DNA of 62,466 nt from Rhodobiaceae bacterium. Its GTDB lineage: Bacteria; Pseudomonadota; Alphaproteobacteria; Rhizobiales; TMED25. Each line of letters starts with the position of its first letter. Position 1 is the first letter of the stretch. Positions 8,689 to 17,318 of the stretch are shown piece by piece. Made by a program: the position numbers and the translations under genes. The DNA is taken from contig PAHC01000011.1 in the NCBI GenBank assembly GCA_002704755.1, positions 258,491 through 320,956 of the forward strand, in the 5' to 3' direction. A model generated the notes under the pieces. That model did no database searches, was not told the origin of the DNA, and saw only the letters and a program-made list of their open reading frames with translations.

Positions 8689-9087
8689 ATGACAAATATT
8701 TTAAATATAAAAAAATATTCACCTTTAAACACAAAGAACGATTGGGAAAATTCCTCAAATTCTCCAAAAAAAAATATACAAAATAAAATTACAGCATTTT
8801 CACGAGAGGAACTTAATTCAATACTAATTATATATGGACGGAAAGTCGTGTCAGGAGAATGGAAGGATTATACAATTGATACTTTAAATGATCAGGCTAT
8901 TTTTTCTGTGTATAGGAAAACAAACGAATTACCTCAGTTTAGTATTTGCAAAATACCAAAGCTAAAAAACTCCCAAGGAATGTATCAAATCAAAAGTACA
9001 GATGGTCGGATATTAAAAAGGGGAAGTGAACTTCCCCTTGTTTTAAAAATCTTAGAAAAAGATAAGAGTAACTATAGAATTATTTAA
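8689..9087 (+). CDS. DUF2794 domain-containing protein
   Basis: A 132-residue protein whose core (FSREELNSILIIYGRKV, SGEWKDYTID, FSVYRKT, LKRGSELPLVLKILE) matches the alphaproteobacterial DUF2794 family, which has no known function. The first 35 residues are polar and probably disordered. It has no signal peptide or membrane helix. A TATAAA at 8675-8680 ends only eight bases before the ATG and no Shine-Dalgarno is visible, so it may be translated from a leaderless mRNA. Its 3' end contains the terminator hairpin of the opposing BI-1 gene. Confidence 0.85.
   Translation: MTNILNIKKYSPLNTKNDWENSSNSPKKNIQNKITAFSREELNSILIIYGRKVVSGEWKDYTIDTLNDQAIFSVYRKTNELPQFSICKIPKLKNSQGMYQIKSTDGRILKRGSELPLVLKILEKDKSNYRII
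9014..9039 (-). terminator. Intrinsic terminator of the BI-1 gene, inside the DUF2794 coding sequence
   Basis: AAGGGGAAG (9018-9026), loop TGAA, CTTCCCCTT (9031-9039) form a perfect nine-pair GC-rich stem. On the minus strand it is followed at once by a T-run (9019 down to 9015). This is a textbook rho-independent terminator for leftward transcription, 53 bases past the BI-1 stop. On the plus strand the following bases (GTTTTAAAA) are a weaker match. Confidence 0.75.
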
Positions 9088-9091
9088 ATTA

Positions 9092-9793
9092 CTATCTTCT
9101 TTGTCCAAATAATTGAAGCAACAATATAAACAGGTTGATAAAATCAAGATACAATCTTAATGCACCCATAATTGCTTTTCGACCTGATATATCGTGACTA
9201 TCGCCTTGATAATAGATTTCTTTTATTTGCTGTGTGTCATATGCTGTGAACCCTGCAAAAATTAGAACACCTAACACAGATATTCCAAATTGCATTCCAC
9301 TTGAACCAATAAATATATTTACGATGGAAGCCAGAATAATCCCTATAAGTCCCATAAATAAGAAAGCACCCCATGCTGATAAATCTTTTTTCGTAGTATA
9401 TCCATAGATACTAAGAGCTCCAAAGGCACCTGAAGTTATCAAAAATACGCGAGAGATACTGTTCCCTGTATATGCAAGGAAAATATATGACAATGATAAT
9501 CCCATTAGACCTGAGAAAACCCAGAAAGATGTTTGTGCTGCACTGAAAGACATTCTTGAAATTCTCGCACTAAGATAGAATACCATCCCGAGAGGTGCAA
9601 GCATGATTATCCAAATTAGTGGAGTTTGTGCTAGAGCAATGTAGACACCAGATACAGCTGCAAAATAAGCTACCAAAGCAGTGATTAAAAGACCAATAGC
9701 CATGTAATTATATACTCGCAACATGTACGTTCGTAACCCTTGATCAATTTCGGCAGCAGCGTGAGTGGATTTACTATAAGTGTTTGGTTCCAT
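9092..9793 (-). CDS. Bax inhibitor-1/YccA family membrane protein
   Basis: A 233-residue integral membrane protein with seven predicted helices, ending LFILLLQLFGQRR. GFTAYDTQQIKEIYYQG is the family signature, whose aspartates form the pH/calcium-sensing pair in BI-1 homologues. I start at the ATG at 9793 (MEPNTYSK) because GGAG lies six bases before it. In-frame ATGs at 9805 and 9859 would add 4 or 22 residues without ribosome sites. It converges with DUF2794, and its terminator lies inside that gene. Confidence 0.9.
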   Translation of the reverse strand: MEPNTYSKSTHAAAEIDQGLRTYMLRVYNYMAIGLLITALVAYFAAVSGVYIALAQTPLIWIIMLAPLGMVFYLSARISRMSFSAAQTSFWVFSGLMGLSLSYIFLAYTGNSISRVFLITSGAFGALSIYGYTTKKDLSAWGAFLFMGLIGIILASIVNIFIGSSGMQFGISVLGVLIFAGFTAYDTQQIKEIYYQGDSHDISGRKAIMGALRLYLDFINLFILLLQLFGQRR

Positions 9794-9935
9794 TTTTGTC
9801 TCCATAAAATTTCTTATACTATATATATAAGTGATTGTAGAACTGGAAATCAAGTACATTATATGATTATTATATAATCAAACTAACAATTTTGAGAATG
9901 TTTATAATCAAATTAAATTAAAATTGAGGTAAATT

Positions 9936-10217
9936 ATGACTGTTAAATCAAAAAGATTGCCTTGGCCCACAAATCCAGAACAAACTAAATTTGTAAAAGA
10001 TTTCAAGTTTCAAGATTTCAAAACTGCTTGGTTATTCATGAATAAAGTAGCAATTGAAGCAGAAAAAATAGACCATCATCCTAATTGGTCAAATAGTTAT
10101 AACATGGTTCATATTGAGCTAACAACACATGATGAAGGAATGATTACGGAGAAAGATATCAATCTTGCAAATCAAATTGACTACATTGAAGATAATATCA
10201 GATCAGAAAAAAAATGA
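9936..10217 (+). CDS. phhB: 4a-hydroxytetrahydrobiopterin (pterin-4a-carbinolamine) dehydratase
   Basis: A 93-residue protein with DHHPNWSNSYNMVHIELTTHD, the active-site motif of pterin-4a-carbinolamine dehydratases (HHPxW and a later His). The family recycles oxidised pterin after aromatic amino acid hydroxylation. No phenylalanine hydroxylase is in view, so the role here is uncertain; DCoH-like moonlighting is possible. It overlaps the following methyltransferase gene by four bases (ATGA), so the two are co-translated. Confidence 0.9.
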   Translation: MTVKSKRLPWPTNPEQTKFVKDFKFQDFKTAWLFMNKVAIEAEKIDHHPNWSNSYNMVHIELTTHDEGMITEKDINLANQIDYIEDNIRSEKK

Positions 10218-10699
10218 CAGATATAACAATCATTGCACGTGGATATTTTTCAATTGGAGTCCAGAATATCTCTAAACCAATGAATCTTGGAAATTTGATT
10301 AGATCGGCTCATGCATTTGGAGCCAACTCTGTTTTCACGGTAAATCCACATCAAAGAGTAAAAGAAAATATTACAAAATTAAATAAATCAGATACGTCGA
10401 AGTCTGGTTTGCATTTGCCCTACTTCGAATGGCAAAAGATTGATGATATGATGATACCCAAGGGATGTAAATTGGTTGGTATTGAGATTACTGATGATGC
10501 CGATGATTTGCCAAATTTTGTCCACCCAATACAAGCTATGTATATTTTGGGCCCAGAAAAAGGCTCTTTATCTCCAGATACATTGCAAAAATGTGATTTT
10601 ATAATAAAAATACCTACAAAATTTTCACTAAATGTGGCAATAGCTGGTGCAATCGTAATGTACGATAGATTAAAAACAATTGGAAAAAAAACAAAATAG
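10214..10699 (+). CDS. SPOUT (TrmH/SpoU) family RNA methyltransferase
   Basis: A 161-residue protein with the three SPOUT motifs: NLGNLIRSAHAFGA (motif 1, with the catalytic Asn and Arg), MYILGPEKGSLSPDTL (motif 2) and IPTKFSLNVAIAGAIVMYDRL (motif 3). It lacks an N-terminal extension, so it resembles the short 2'-O-ribose methyltransferases. The target RNA cannot be deduced. It is translationally coupled to phhB. Confidence 0.85.
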   Translation: MTDITIIARGYFSIGVQNISKPMNLGNLIRSAHAFGANSVFTVNPHQRVKENITKLNKSDTSKSGLHLPYFEWQKIDDMMIPKGCKLVGIEITDDADDLPNFVHPIQAMYILGPEKGSLSPDTLQKCDFIIKIPTKFSLNVAIAGAIVMYDRLKTIGKKTK

Positions 10700-10780
10700 A
10701 AACACTCAATAATTAGATTTGTTTACTAAAAATAAATAATTTTTTTTTTATTCTAATAACGTTTATGGGATTAGTTATTT

Positions 10781-11314
10781 ATGCGCATATCTAGAAAAAA
10801 TCTAATACACTCCAGTATTATACTTATATCTTTTTTATTAGTCACAAACTTATATGCTGCAAGTGTAAATGAGCCACAATTAAAAAGTAGATTCGGTGAT
10901 TGGCGAGTCTTTACACATGAAATTAATGGCGAAAAACTCTGCTATATTGCCAGCACACCCATTAAACAAGATCCAAACGATAGAAATTGGAACCCAAATT
11001 TTTTTATATCAAAAATTAAACTAAATGGAAAAAATTATAATCAGCCAAGCTTATATATTGGATATAAATTAAAAGGGGAGACTTCTGTATCAATTAAAAT
11101 ATTAAATAGTACATTCAGATTAGCAACAGATGAAGCGCGAGAGCGAGCTTGGTTAGTTACTGAAGATGAAGAGCAAAAAATCATTGAGGCAATGAAAAAA
11201 GGCTACCAAATGATTATTAAAGGTACATCAGAATTTGGAACAAATACAACTGATCACTACTCACTGAAAGGCGTAATTAGAAGTCTTCAAGAACTAGACT
11301 CAATATGTCCTTGA
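10781..11314 (+). CDS. ialB: Invasion-associated locus B (IalB) family periplasmic protein
   Basis: A 177-residue secreted protein. A basic start and a hydrophobic helix (about 8-26) form a Sec signal peptide, probably cleaved after YAA. The mature part begins with FGDWRVFTHE and has EKLCYIASTP, as in IalB proteins; a second cysteine near the C terminus (SICP) could pair with the first. The family is widespread in free-living Alphaproteobacteria, so the name does not imply virulence. Its place before rlmN and argG is a common alphaproteobacterial order. Confidence 0.85.
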   Translation: MRISRKNLIHSSIILISFLLVTNLYAASVNEPQLKSRFGDWRVFTHEINGEKLCYIASTPIKQDPNDRNWNPNFFISKIKLNGKNYNQPSLYIGYKLKGETSVSIKILNSTFRLATDEARERAWLVTEDEEQKIIEAMKKGYQMIIKGTSEFGTNTTDHYSLKGVIRSLQELDSICP

Positions 11315-11343
11315 ATTCCAAAGTGAAAGCATTATAAGATTTA

Positions 11344-12492
11344 ATGATGATCACCGTTCATGAAAATTTACCGCCAAAGGGCGGTGATAAAAGTAATTTA
11401 CAGACAGTATATGGTAAATTACAATCTGAACTTCTCGAAGATCTCAAAAATTATAACATCCCAACAAAGCACAATTCTATGCGAACAAAACAACTATGGA
11501 ATTGGACATTCCTAGGGGGTGTAAAGGAATTCTCTGAGATAAAAAATATGCCCAAAGAGCTTCTAAATGAGCTATCTAAAAAATACACCTTTACGCGGGA
11601 TTCAATAACAATGGAGCAGGAATCGAGTGATGGTACAATAAAATGGTTAATAGATCTTGCATCTAAAAACAACTCCACCAATAATCAAATTGAAACTGTA
11701 TTTATTCCAGAGAAAAACAGAGGAACTCTGTGTATATCTAGCCAAATTGGGTGCACGCTAAATTGTTCTTTTTGTCATACTGGAACGCAAAAACTCGTTA
11801 GAAATCTTACAGCAGATGAGATTGTTTCTCAATTGTTAATTGCAAAAGATAGGCTAGATGACTGGCATCGAAATAACCCTAATAACATAAGGAAGATTAC
11901 AAATGTTGTACTGATGGGAATGGGTGAGCCACTTTACAATTTTGATAATGTAAAGAAAGCACTATTAATAATGACTGATTGTGACGGTTTAGCTTTTTCT
12001 AAGAGACGAGTTACACTCTCTACATCAGGTATAGTCCCATTTATTGAAAGGGTTGGTAATGAAATTGGTGTATCACTTGCAGTATCTTTACATGCTACAA
12101 ATGACGAAGTAAGAGATATCCTAGTTCCAATAAACAAGAAATACCCCATTAGAGAGTTGATTAATGCATGCGAAAATTATCCAAGACTAAAAAACTCAAG
12201 TAAAATTACTTTTGAATATGTAATGCTGAAGGATGTTAACGATAGTTTGACAGACGCAAAGGCACTAATAAAATTACTTAGAAATATACCAGCAAAAATT
12301 AATCTTATTCCGTTTAACCCATGGCCAGGTTCTAACTATATTTGTTCGGATATGGAACAAATAAAGAAGTTTTCAGCCGTAATAAATAATGCAGGATTAT
12401 CAGCTCCAATAAGGAAACCAAGAGGACAAGATATTTTAGCAGCTTGTGGTCAGTTGAAGTCTGAAACATTAAGATTAAGAGATAAAAAGTAA
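11344..12492 (+). CDS. rlmN: Dual-specificity 23S rRNA/tRNA adenosine-C2 methyltransferase RlmN
   Basis: A 382-residue radical SAM enzyme that methylates A2503 of 23S rRNA and A37 of some tRNAs. The cluster motif CTLNCSFC gives Cys137, Cys141 and Cys144. The two further catalytic cysteines expected for RlmN are present as Cys130 (GTLC) and Cys368 (AACGQ). GMGEPL is the SAM-binding motif. Tandem ATGs open the gene. A short GC-rich hairpin lies within codons 9-14. It follows ialB by 29 bases and precedes argG. Confidence 0.95.
   Translation: MMITVHENLPPKGGDKSNLQTVYGKLQSELLEDLKNYNIPTKHNSMRTKQLWNWTFLGGVKEFSEIKNMPKELLNELSKKYTFTRDSITMEQESSDGTIKWLIDLASKNNSTNNQIETVFIPEKNRGTLCISSQIGCTLNCSFCHTGTQKLVRNLTADEIVSQLLIAKDRLDDWHRNNPNNIRKITNVVLMGMGEPLYNFDNVKKALLIMTDCDGLAFSKRRVTLSTSGIVPFIERVGNEIGVSLAVSLHATNDEVRDILVPINKKYPIRELINACENYPRLKNSSKITFEYVMLKDVNDSLTDAKALIKLLRNIPAKINLIPFNPWPGSNYICSDMEQIKKFSAVINNAGLSAPIRKPRGQDILAACGQLKSETLRLRDKK
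11370..11385 (+). repeat. GC-rich hairpin in the first codons of rlmN
   Basis: ACCGCC (11370-11375), loop AAAG, GGCGGT (11380-11385) form a perfect six-pair stem, unusually GC-rich for this DNA. It lies 26 bases after the start codon. It has no T-run, so it is not a terminator. It might slow initiation or simply reflect the Pro-Pro-Lys-Gly-Gly codons. Confidence 0.4.
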
Positions 12493-12528
12493 TATACTTT
12501 AATTAATTAATATTTTATATCTACAGTT

Positions 12529-13749
12529 ATGACAAATAATATAAAAAAAGTAGTGTTAGCATATTCCGGCGGTCTAGATACGTCGATAATACTTAAATGG
12601 TTACAAAATCAATATAATTGTGAAGTGGTAACATTTACTGCCGACCTGGGTCAAGGGGAAGAAATTGAACCTGCTCGAAAAAAAGCGGAGATGTTCGGTG
12701 TTAAACAAATCTACATAGAAGATCTAAGAGAAGATTTTGTTAAAAATTATATTTTCCCAATGTTTAGAGCAAACACTCTTTATGAAGGTCAATATCTACT
12801 GGGAACAGCTATTGCAAGGCCATTAATTGCAAAAAGGCAAATAGAAATTGCAGAAGAAACTGGTGCAGATGCTGTATGTCACGGAGCTACAGGAAAAGGG
12901 AATGACCAAGTCAGATTTGAGTTTGGTTATTATTCTTTGAACCCATCAATAAAAGTCATTGCTCCATGGAGAGATTGGGAACTAACATCAAGATCTAAAT
13001 TAATTGAATTTGCTGAACAAAACCAGATCCCAATTCCAAAAGATAAAAAAGGTGAAGCTCCTTTTTCGGTTGACGCTAACCTTCTTCACACTTCATCAGA
13101 AGGTAAATTAATTGAAAATCCAGAAAATGAAGCTCCAGAATATATTTTTCAAAGAACCTTATCAATTGATGATGCAAATAATACACCAACAACAGTTACA
13201 ATAGGTTTTGAATGTGGAGATCCAATATCAATTGGTGGTGTAAAACTATCCCCAGCTACACTTTTTGAAAAATTAAATGACTTAGGTAAAAACAATGGAA
13301 TTGGAAGATTAGATCTAATTGAAAATAGATTTGTTGGTATGAAAAGTAGAGGTATCTATGAAACACCCGGCGGAACAATATTATTGAAGGCGCATAGAGC
13401 AATAGAAGAATTAACTCTGGACTCAGGTACAATGCATTTGAAAGATGAATTAATGCCAAAGTATGCAACGTTAATATATAATGGGCTATGGTTCTCGCCA
13501 GAAAGAGAGATGCTCCAAAAAGCAATTGACGAATCCCAGAAATACGTCACTGGAGAGATTACTCTTAAATTATATAAAGGTAATATACTTATATCTAATA
13601 GGCAAAGTAATCATTCACTCTATGATACTGATCTTGTTAGCTTTGAGGATAGTGATACAGATTACGATCAATCAGATGCTGGTGGATTCATAAAAATCAA
13701 CTCTCTAAGGCTTAGATTACTTGCAAAAAGAAACAAAAAAAACAGTTAG
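12529..13749 (+). CDS. argG: Argininosuccinate synthase
   Basis: Joins citrulline and aspartate with ATP in arginine synthesis. The 406 residues match the family length. The N-terminal PP-loop AYSGGLDTS binds ATP, and CHGATGKGNDQVRFE and APWRDW line the substrate site. The ATG at 12529 lacks a strong Shine-Dalgarno. Its stop codon abuts that of the convergent folD with no base between. Confidence 0.97.
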   Translation: MTNNIKKVVLAYSGGLDTSIILKWLQNQYNCEVVTFTADLGQGEEIEPARKKAEMFGVKQIYIEDLREDFVKNYIFPMFRANTLYEGQYLLGTAIARPLIAKRQIEIAEETGADAVCHGATGKGNDQVRFEFGYYSLNPSIKVIAPWRDWELTSRSKLIEFAEQNQIPIPKDKKGEAPFSVDANLLHTSSEGKLIENPENEAPEYIFQRTLSIDDANNTPTTVTIGFECGDPISIGGVKLSPATLFEKLNDLGKNNGIGRLDLIENRFVGMKSRGIYETPGGTILLKAHRAIEELTLDSGTMHLKDELMPKYATLIYNGLWFSPEREMLQKAIDESQKYVTGEITLKLYKGNILISNRQSNHSLYDTDLVSFEDSDTDYDQSDAGGFIKINSLRLRLLAKRNKKNS

Positions 13750-14643
13750 TCACAATTCCATCTGAAATTTTGTAGCCTTAAGCGTGTTATTCATTAGGCA
13801 TGCTACTGTCATCAAACCAACTCCACCTGGAACAGGTGTAATATATGCAACTTTTTCTATTACCCCATTAAAATCCACATCTCCGACTAATTTAGTTTTT
13901 GTTTCCCCATCTCGTTCATAAGTTATTCTATTTATACCAACATCTATAACTATAGAACCTTCTCTAACCCAATCAGCATTGACAAATTTAGGTATACCAA
14001 TGGCAGCAATAAGTATATCTGCGTTCTTCGTGTATGACTCAATATTCCTCGTTTTCGAATGAACCTGTGTAACTGTACAATTAGAGTTTGTTAACAATTG
14101 ACACATTGGTTTTCCTACTAAATTAGATCTGCCAATCACAACAGCATTCATCCCAGATAAATCATCTACTGTAGATTTTAACATTATATGAGAGCCCTGT
14201 GGTGTACAGGGAACTAAGCTTTCGATTCCATTCATTAATTTGCCCGCATTAATAGGATGTAATCCATCAACATCTTTATTTGGGTTAATGAAATTAATGA
14301 TAGTTTGTTTGTTTATGTGCTCAGGAAGCGGAAACTGTACCAAAATACCATTAACATCATCGTCCTTATTTAGCCTATCGATCAGCTCTAATAATTCAGT
14401 TTCTGTTGTAGTACTCTCCAACTTATATTCAAGTGAGTTAATACCAACTTTGTCACACATAAGCTTTTTGTTTCTAACGTATACGGCACTTGCAGGATCA
14501 TCTCCAACTAGTACTACAGCTAAAGCTGGTATAATTCCGTTTTTTTTAATATCATTTATCGATTCTGTCACCTCATCAAGCACTCTGGCTGAGATAACTC
14601 TTCCATCAATTAATTTATGATGATGGTCTGGATGAACTACCAA
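13750..14643 (-). CDS. folD: Bifunctional methylenetetrahydrofolate dehydrogenase/cyclohydrolase FolD
   Basis: Interconverts 5,10-methylene- and 10-formyl-tetrahydrofolate with NADP. In 297 residues it shows YVRNKKLMCDKVGI (the YxxxK catalytic pair), GRSNLVGKPM (dinucleotide loop) and the C-terminal signature ITPVPGGVGLMT. It is the downstream gene of a short leftward pair with yggT (18-base gap). It ends directly against argG. Confidence 0.96.
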   Translation of the reverse strand: MVVHPDHHHKLIDGRVISARVLDEVTESINDIKKNGIIPALAVVLVGDDPASAVYVRNKKLMCDKVGINSLEYKLESTTTETELLELIDRLNKDDDVNGILVQFPLPEHINKQTIINFINPNKDVDGLHPINAGKLMNGIESLVPCTPQGSHIMLKSTVDDLSGMNAVVIGRSNLVGKPMCQLLTNSNCTVTQVHSKTRNIESYTKNADILIAAIGIPKFVNADWVREGSIVIDVGINRITYERDGETKTKLVGDVDFNGVIEKVAYITPVPGGVGLMTVACLMNNTLKATKFQMEL

Positions 14644-14661
14644 TGTGTTTCTCCGATACTA

Positions 14662-14952
14662 TTAAATATTAATTATCAAGATATTGATGAGATCTTTAAT
14701 GATAAATAATATAAAGATTGCAATCAGGGGGCTAAAATCAAGACCATTATATGATGGAATATATCTTCTTATTGGGTTCAAAATAGGTGTAGTCATTTTA
14801 TAAAGAAAGTCAGATATTACTGAAACTATATAATGCCTGGAATTCAATATACCAAAATGCAATAGCCACTCAGTTAAAACATTTAGTATTAGCAACCAAA
14901 CAATCAGACCCGCAATCCATTGAATAAACATTAATGTATGCATAAAGACCAT
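14662..14952 (-). CDS. yggT: YggT family membrane protein
   Basis: A 96-residue protein with two hydrophobic segments flanking the loop TTPILNPIRRYIPSYNGLDFSPLIAIF, the YggT signature. The function is uncertain; relatives are linked to cell division or osmotic tolerance. In many Alphaproteobacteria a small DUF167 gene sits between yggT and folD; here folD follows directly. Confidence 0.88.
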   Translation of the reverse strand: MVFMHTLMFIQWIAGLIVWLLILNVLTEWLLHFGILNSRHYIVSVISDFLYKMTTPILNPIRRYIPSYNGLDFSPLIAIFILFIIKDLINILIINI

Positions 14953-15021
14953 ATTAATTAATCCTAATTTTTGTATCTAATATTAATATAATTTGCATAA
15001 GTCATATATTCAATTGGTATG

Positions 15022-15825
15022 TTAGTTCTTATTCTTTTTTTTCATAAAAATGGCAAGGATTATCGAAATTTCATAAAGTAGTATTAATGGTAATGCTAAT
15101 AAAAATTGGCTTATTACATCTGGTGGAGTCAAAATTGCAGCAATTACAAATGAAAAAAGTATGCAATATTTCCTCTTTGAGGTTAACCATTTTACATCAA
15201 TTACCCCAATTCTAACTAAAAGCAGTATTAAAATTGGTAATTGGAAACAGATTCCAAAAGCAAGAATTAGTCTCATAACAAGGGATAAATATTCAGAAAT
15301 CCTAGGCTCAACTTCAATTGGTAATCCTGAGCCGTTGGATGGGAGTTCGAATGACAGAAAGAAATTCCAGGCGATCGGCATTACGACATAATAAACCATG
15401 ATGAAACTTAGAAAAAAAAGGAATGGTGTGGCAAGCATGAATGGCAGAAAGATATTTTTCTCATTTTTATATAGACCTGGTGAAATATATTTCCAGATCT
15501 GGATGAGAATGAGAGGTAAAGAAATAAACAATGACAAATAAAAAGCTACTTTGATTTGTGTAAAAAAACCTTCATGCAAAGCTGTAAATATCATTCGTCC
15601 TCCCCGCTCGTTTATTAAATCTGCGAGTGGTTGCTGTAAAAAAATATATACTTGTGCCGAAATGCTTGTATCAAAATTTATAAATTTAAAATTTATTATT
15701 GATATACAAAAAATGAAGATAAATAATGCAAACGAGTATATCAATCTAGATCTTAACTCAGCAATATGATCTAAAATTGACATTTTTTTATCATCTAATT
15801 CTTCGGTATCGTTCATTATATCCAA
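15022..15825 (-). CDS. tatC: Sec-independent protein translocase TatC
   Basis: The twin-arginine signal receptor of the Tat pathway. It has 267 residues, six helices and the conserved first cytoplasmic region HIAELRSRLIYS, with FxxPL-type and NFFLSFELP periplasmic segments. It is the last gene of tatA-tatB-tatC, transcribed leftward, 18 bases after tatB. Confidence 0.96.
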   Translation of the reverse strand: MDIMNDTEELDDKKMSILDHIAELRSRLIYSFALFIFIFCISIINFKFINFDTSISAQVYIFLQQPLADLINERGGRMIFTALHEGFFTQIKVAFYLSLFISLPLILIQIWKYISPGLYKNEKNIFLPFMLATPFLFFLSFIMVYYVVMPIAWNFFLSFELPSNGSGLPIEVEPRISEYLSLVMRLILAFGICFQLPILILLLVRIGVIDVKWLTSKRKYCILFSFVIAAILTPPDVISQFLLALPLILLYEISIILAIFMKKKNKN

Positions 15826-15843
15826 ACTTTTAGTGCTGCTTTT

Positions 15844-16110
15844 TTATTCTTTAATATTTTTAATTTCATCAATTTCTTTTGTGAGATCATTGTTGTAATT
15901 AATATCTCTCATAGTTTCTTTCACCTTATCAAGATCTTCCTTACTAAGAATACTCTCAGTTTCTTCGAGAAAATCTCTTGAGATACGTTTTATTTTTCTA
16001 GAAAATTTCAAGAATGTATTCAGAGCTGTCGGCAGCTCTTTGGGACCAAGTATTAAAACTATAACAACCGAAATAATTAGAAGTTCTTGCCAGCCAATAT
16101 TAAACATCAA
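15844..16110 (-). CDS. tatB: Sec-independent protein translocase TatB
   Basis: An 88-residue protein with an N-terminal helix MFNIGWQELLIISVVIVLILGPKEL split by the glycine-proline hinge (GPKELP), then an amphipathic helix and a charged tail. The Glu in the helix (WQELL) is the TatB hallmark. The tail is shorter than in many proteobacteria. It lies between tatA and tatC with gaps of 8 and 18 bases. Confidence 0.93.
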   Translation of the reverse strand: MMFNIGWQELLIISVVIVLILGPKELPTALNTFLKFSRKIKRISRDFLEETESILSKEDLDKVKETMRDINYNNDLTKEIDEIKNIKE

Positions 16111-16118
16111 CTACACTT

Positions 16119-16310
16119 TTACTTTGAATCCTTATTAGAATCTTCAGTGTCATCATCTGTTTCTTTAATTTCACCTTTTACACCGTCTCTGAAACTTCTT
16201 AGACCAACCCCAAGATCACCAAGCATTTTAGAGATCTTTCCTGGCCTTGAAAATAGCAATAGCACAATTAAACCAATTACCACCCACTGCCAAAAACCAG
16301 ATATTCCCAT
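16119..16310 (-). CDS. tatA: Sec-independent protein translocase TatA
   Basis: A 63-residue protein: a short transmembrane helix, then FSRPGKISKMLGDLGVGLRSFRDG, the conserved amphipathic helix with the Phe-Gly-type hinge varied to SRPGK, and an acidic tail. TatA polymerises to form the Tat channel. It is the first gene of the tatABC operon. Confidence 0.94.
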   Translation of the reverse strand: MGISGFWQWVVIGLIVLLLFSRPGKISKMLGDLGVGLRSFRDGVKGEIKETDDDTEDSNKDSK

Positions 16311-16436
16311 AATTAACTCCTATACAACTTACTGTTTTTATTGTTTTATTTTGAATAAGTTCTGAAACTGATTTACTAAGTAACTGAATTACTCAAAAAA
16401 CATTTTACTTGTTTTACAGACTAAATGACTTTTATT

Positions 16437-16465
16437 TAGACACATAATCTTATTACATATAGTAT
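16437..16465 (+). promoter_or_regulatory. Possible sigma-70 promoter of the hlyU-like gene
   Basis: TAGACA (16437-16442), a 17-base spacer and TAGTAT (16460-16465), about 50 bases upstream of the hlyU-like ATG. The gene also has a clear GGGAG site at 16509-16513. Confidence 0.4.
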
Positions 16466-16520
16466 ATTTCATATTTTGTATTTATAAAATAACTAATAAT
16501 TCATTATTGGGAGATAAAAA

Positions 16521-16799
16521 ATGTTCAATTTAATTAAAAATATAATAGGTGGCTCTCCTAAAAATGATGAGAGCCATAATTACAAAGAATATAAGATTAT
16601 CCCTAAACCAAAAAGAAGCGGTGGCTCCTTTACAACAGAGGGGAAGATTATAAAAGATACAGACGAATATCAAGAGGCATACTTTATCAGGACTGACACA
16701 TTCAGTAAAAAAGAGGATGCTGTAGATTGTATTATTAGAAAAGCCAAGATTATCATTGATGAAAATGGTGATAAGATTTTTGAGAAAGATTGGTTATAA
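16521..16799 (+). CDS. HlyU family protein
   Basis: A 92-residue protein with YKEYKIIPKPKRSGGSFTTEGKI and a C-terminal SKKEDAVDCIIRKAKIIIDENGDKIF, matching the HlyU family of Alphaproteobacteria. The family is annotated as a transcriptional activator by transfer, but this version has no recognisable helix-turn-helix, so the role is unproven. GGGAG seven bases before the ATG fixes the start. It overlaps the convergent sixA-like gene by six bases. Confidence 0.8.
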   Translation: MFNLIKNIIGGSPKNDESHNYKEYKIIPKPKRSGGSFTTEGKIIKDTDEYQEAYFIRTDTFSKKEDAVDCIIRKAKIIIDENGDKIFEKDWL

Positions 16800-17303
16800 A
16801 TTTTTGGGTATCACAAATTCAAAACTAGCTAAACTCTCTTGATTAATATTTGACCAATCATTCGCCTTATATTTCAGTATAGAAAATCCGCACGTATTAT
16901 ATTTTTGATAATCTGTTCGAAGAATTTTATTTCTTGGAACTAAGAGGCTTACCAAATCTGATAGTGTGGGCTCATGGTTGACTAATAATATGGAGTCAAT
17001 TCTTTTATCTTGATGGAACAGGATGTTTAGTAGAAAAGATGCATGGCACCCATATAGATCATCATCATATATGATGTCCTTTTTTCCTTTATCGGAGCAC
17101 AAGTTCATTAAACTCAAAGTCTGTTTACATCTCTGAGCGGTTGAACAATAGATAATGTTTGGGTTTATATTATTTCTTTTAACATAACTTCCAAGGAGGG
17201 CAGCATCATTGACCCCTCTATCAGCAAGCACTCTATCTTTATCAATTTGATATGGATCAGCCCAATCGGATTTGGCGTGACGAAGTAAATATACAGTCTT
17301 CAA
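16794..17303 (-). CDS. SixA-like histidine phosphatase
   Basis: A 169-residue phosphoglycerate-mutase-fold phosphatase. The N terminus YLLRHAKSDWADP carries the RHG-type catalytic His with Ser-Asp-Trp, as in SixA, and LLVNHEPTLSDL carries the second His. SixA dephosphorylates phosphohistidine on signalling or PTS proteins; the partner here is unknown. It lies 15 bases downstream of the amidohydrolase gene and may be co-transcribed with it. Confidence 0.85.
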   Translation of the reverse strand: MKTVYLLRHAKSDWADPYQIDKDRVLADRGVNDAALLGSYVKRNNINPNIIYCSTAQRCKQTLSLMNLCSDKGKKDIIYDDDLYGCHASFLLNILFHQDKRIDSILLVNHEPTLSDLVSLLVPRNKILRTDYQKYNTCGFSILKYKANDWSNINQESLASFEFVIPKNL

Positions 17304-17318
17304 TTTAACGCCAATTAG

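Noticed and set aside
10741..10775. CGTTTAT before ialB as a further ECF site.
   Set aside because: The -35 position is within a T-run with no TGATC-like sequence.
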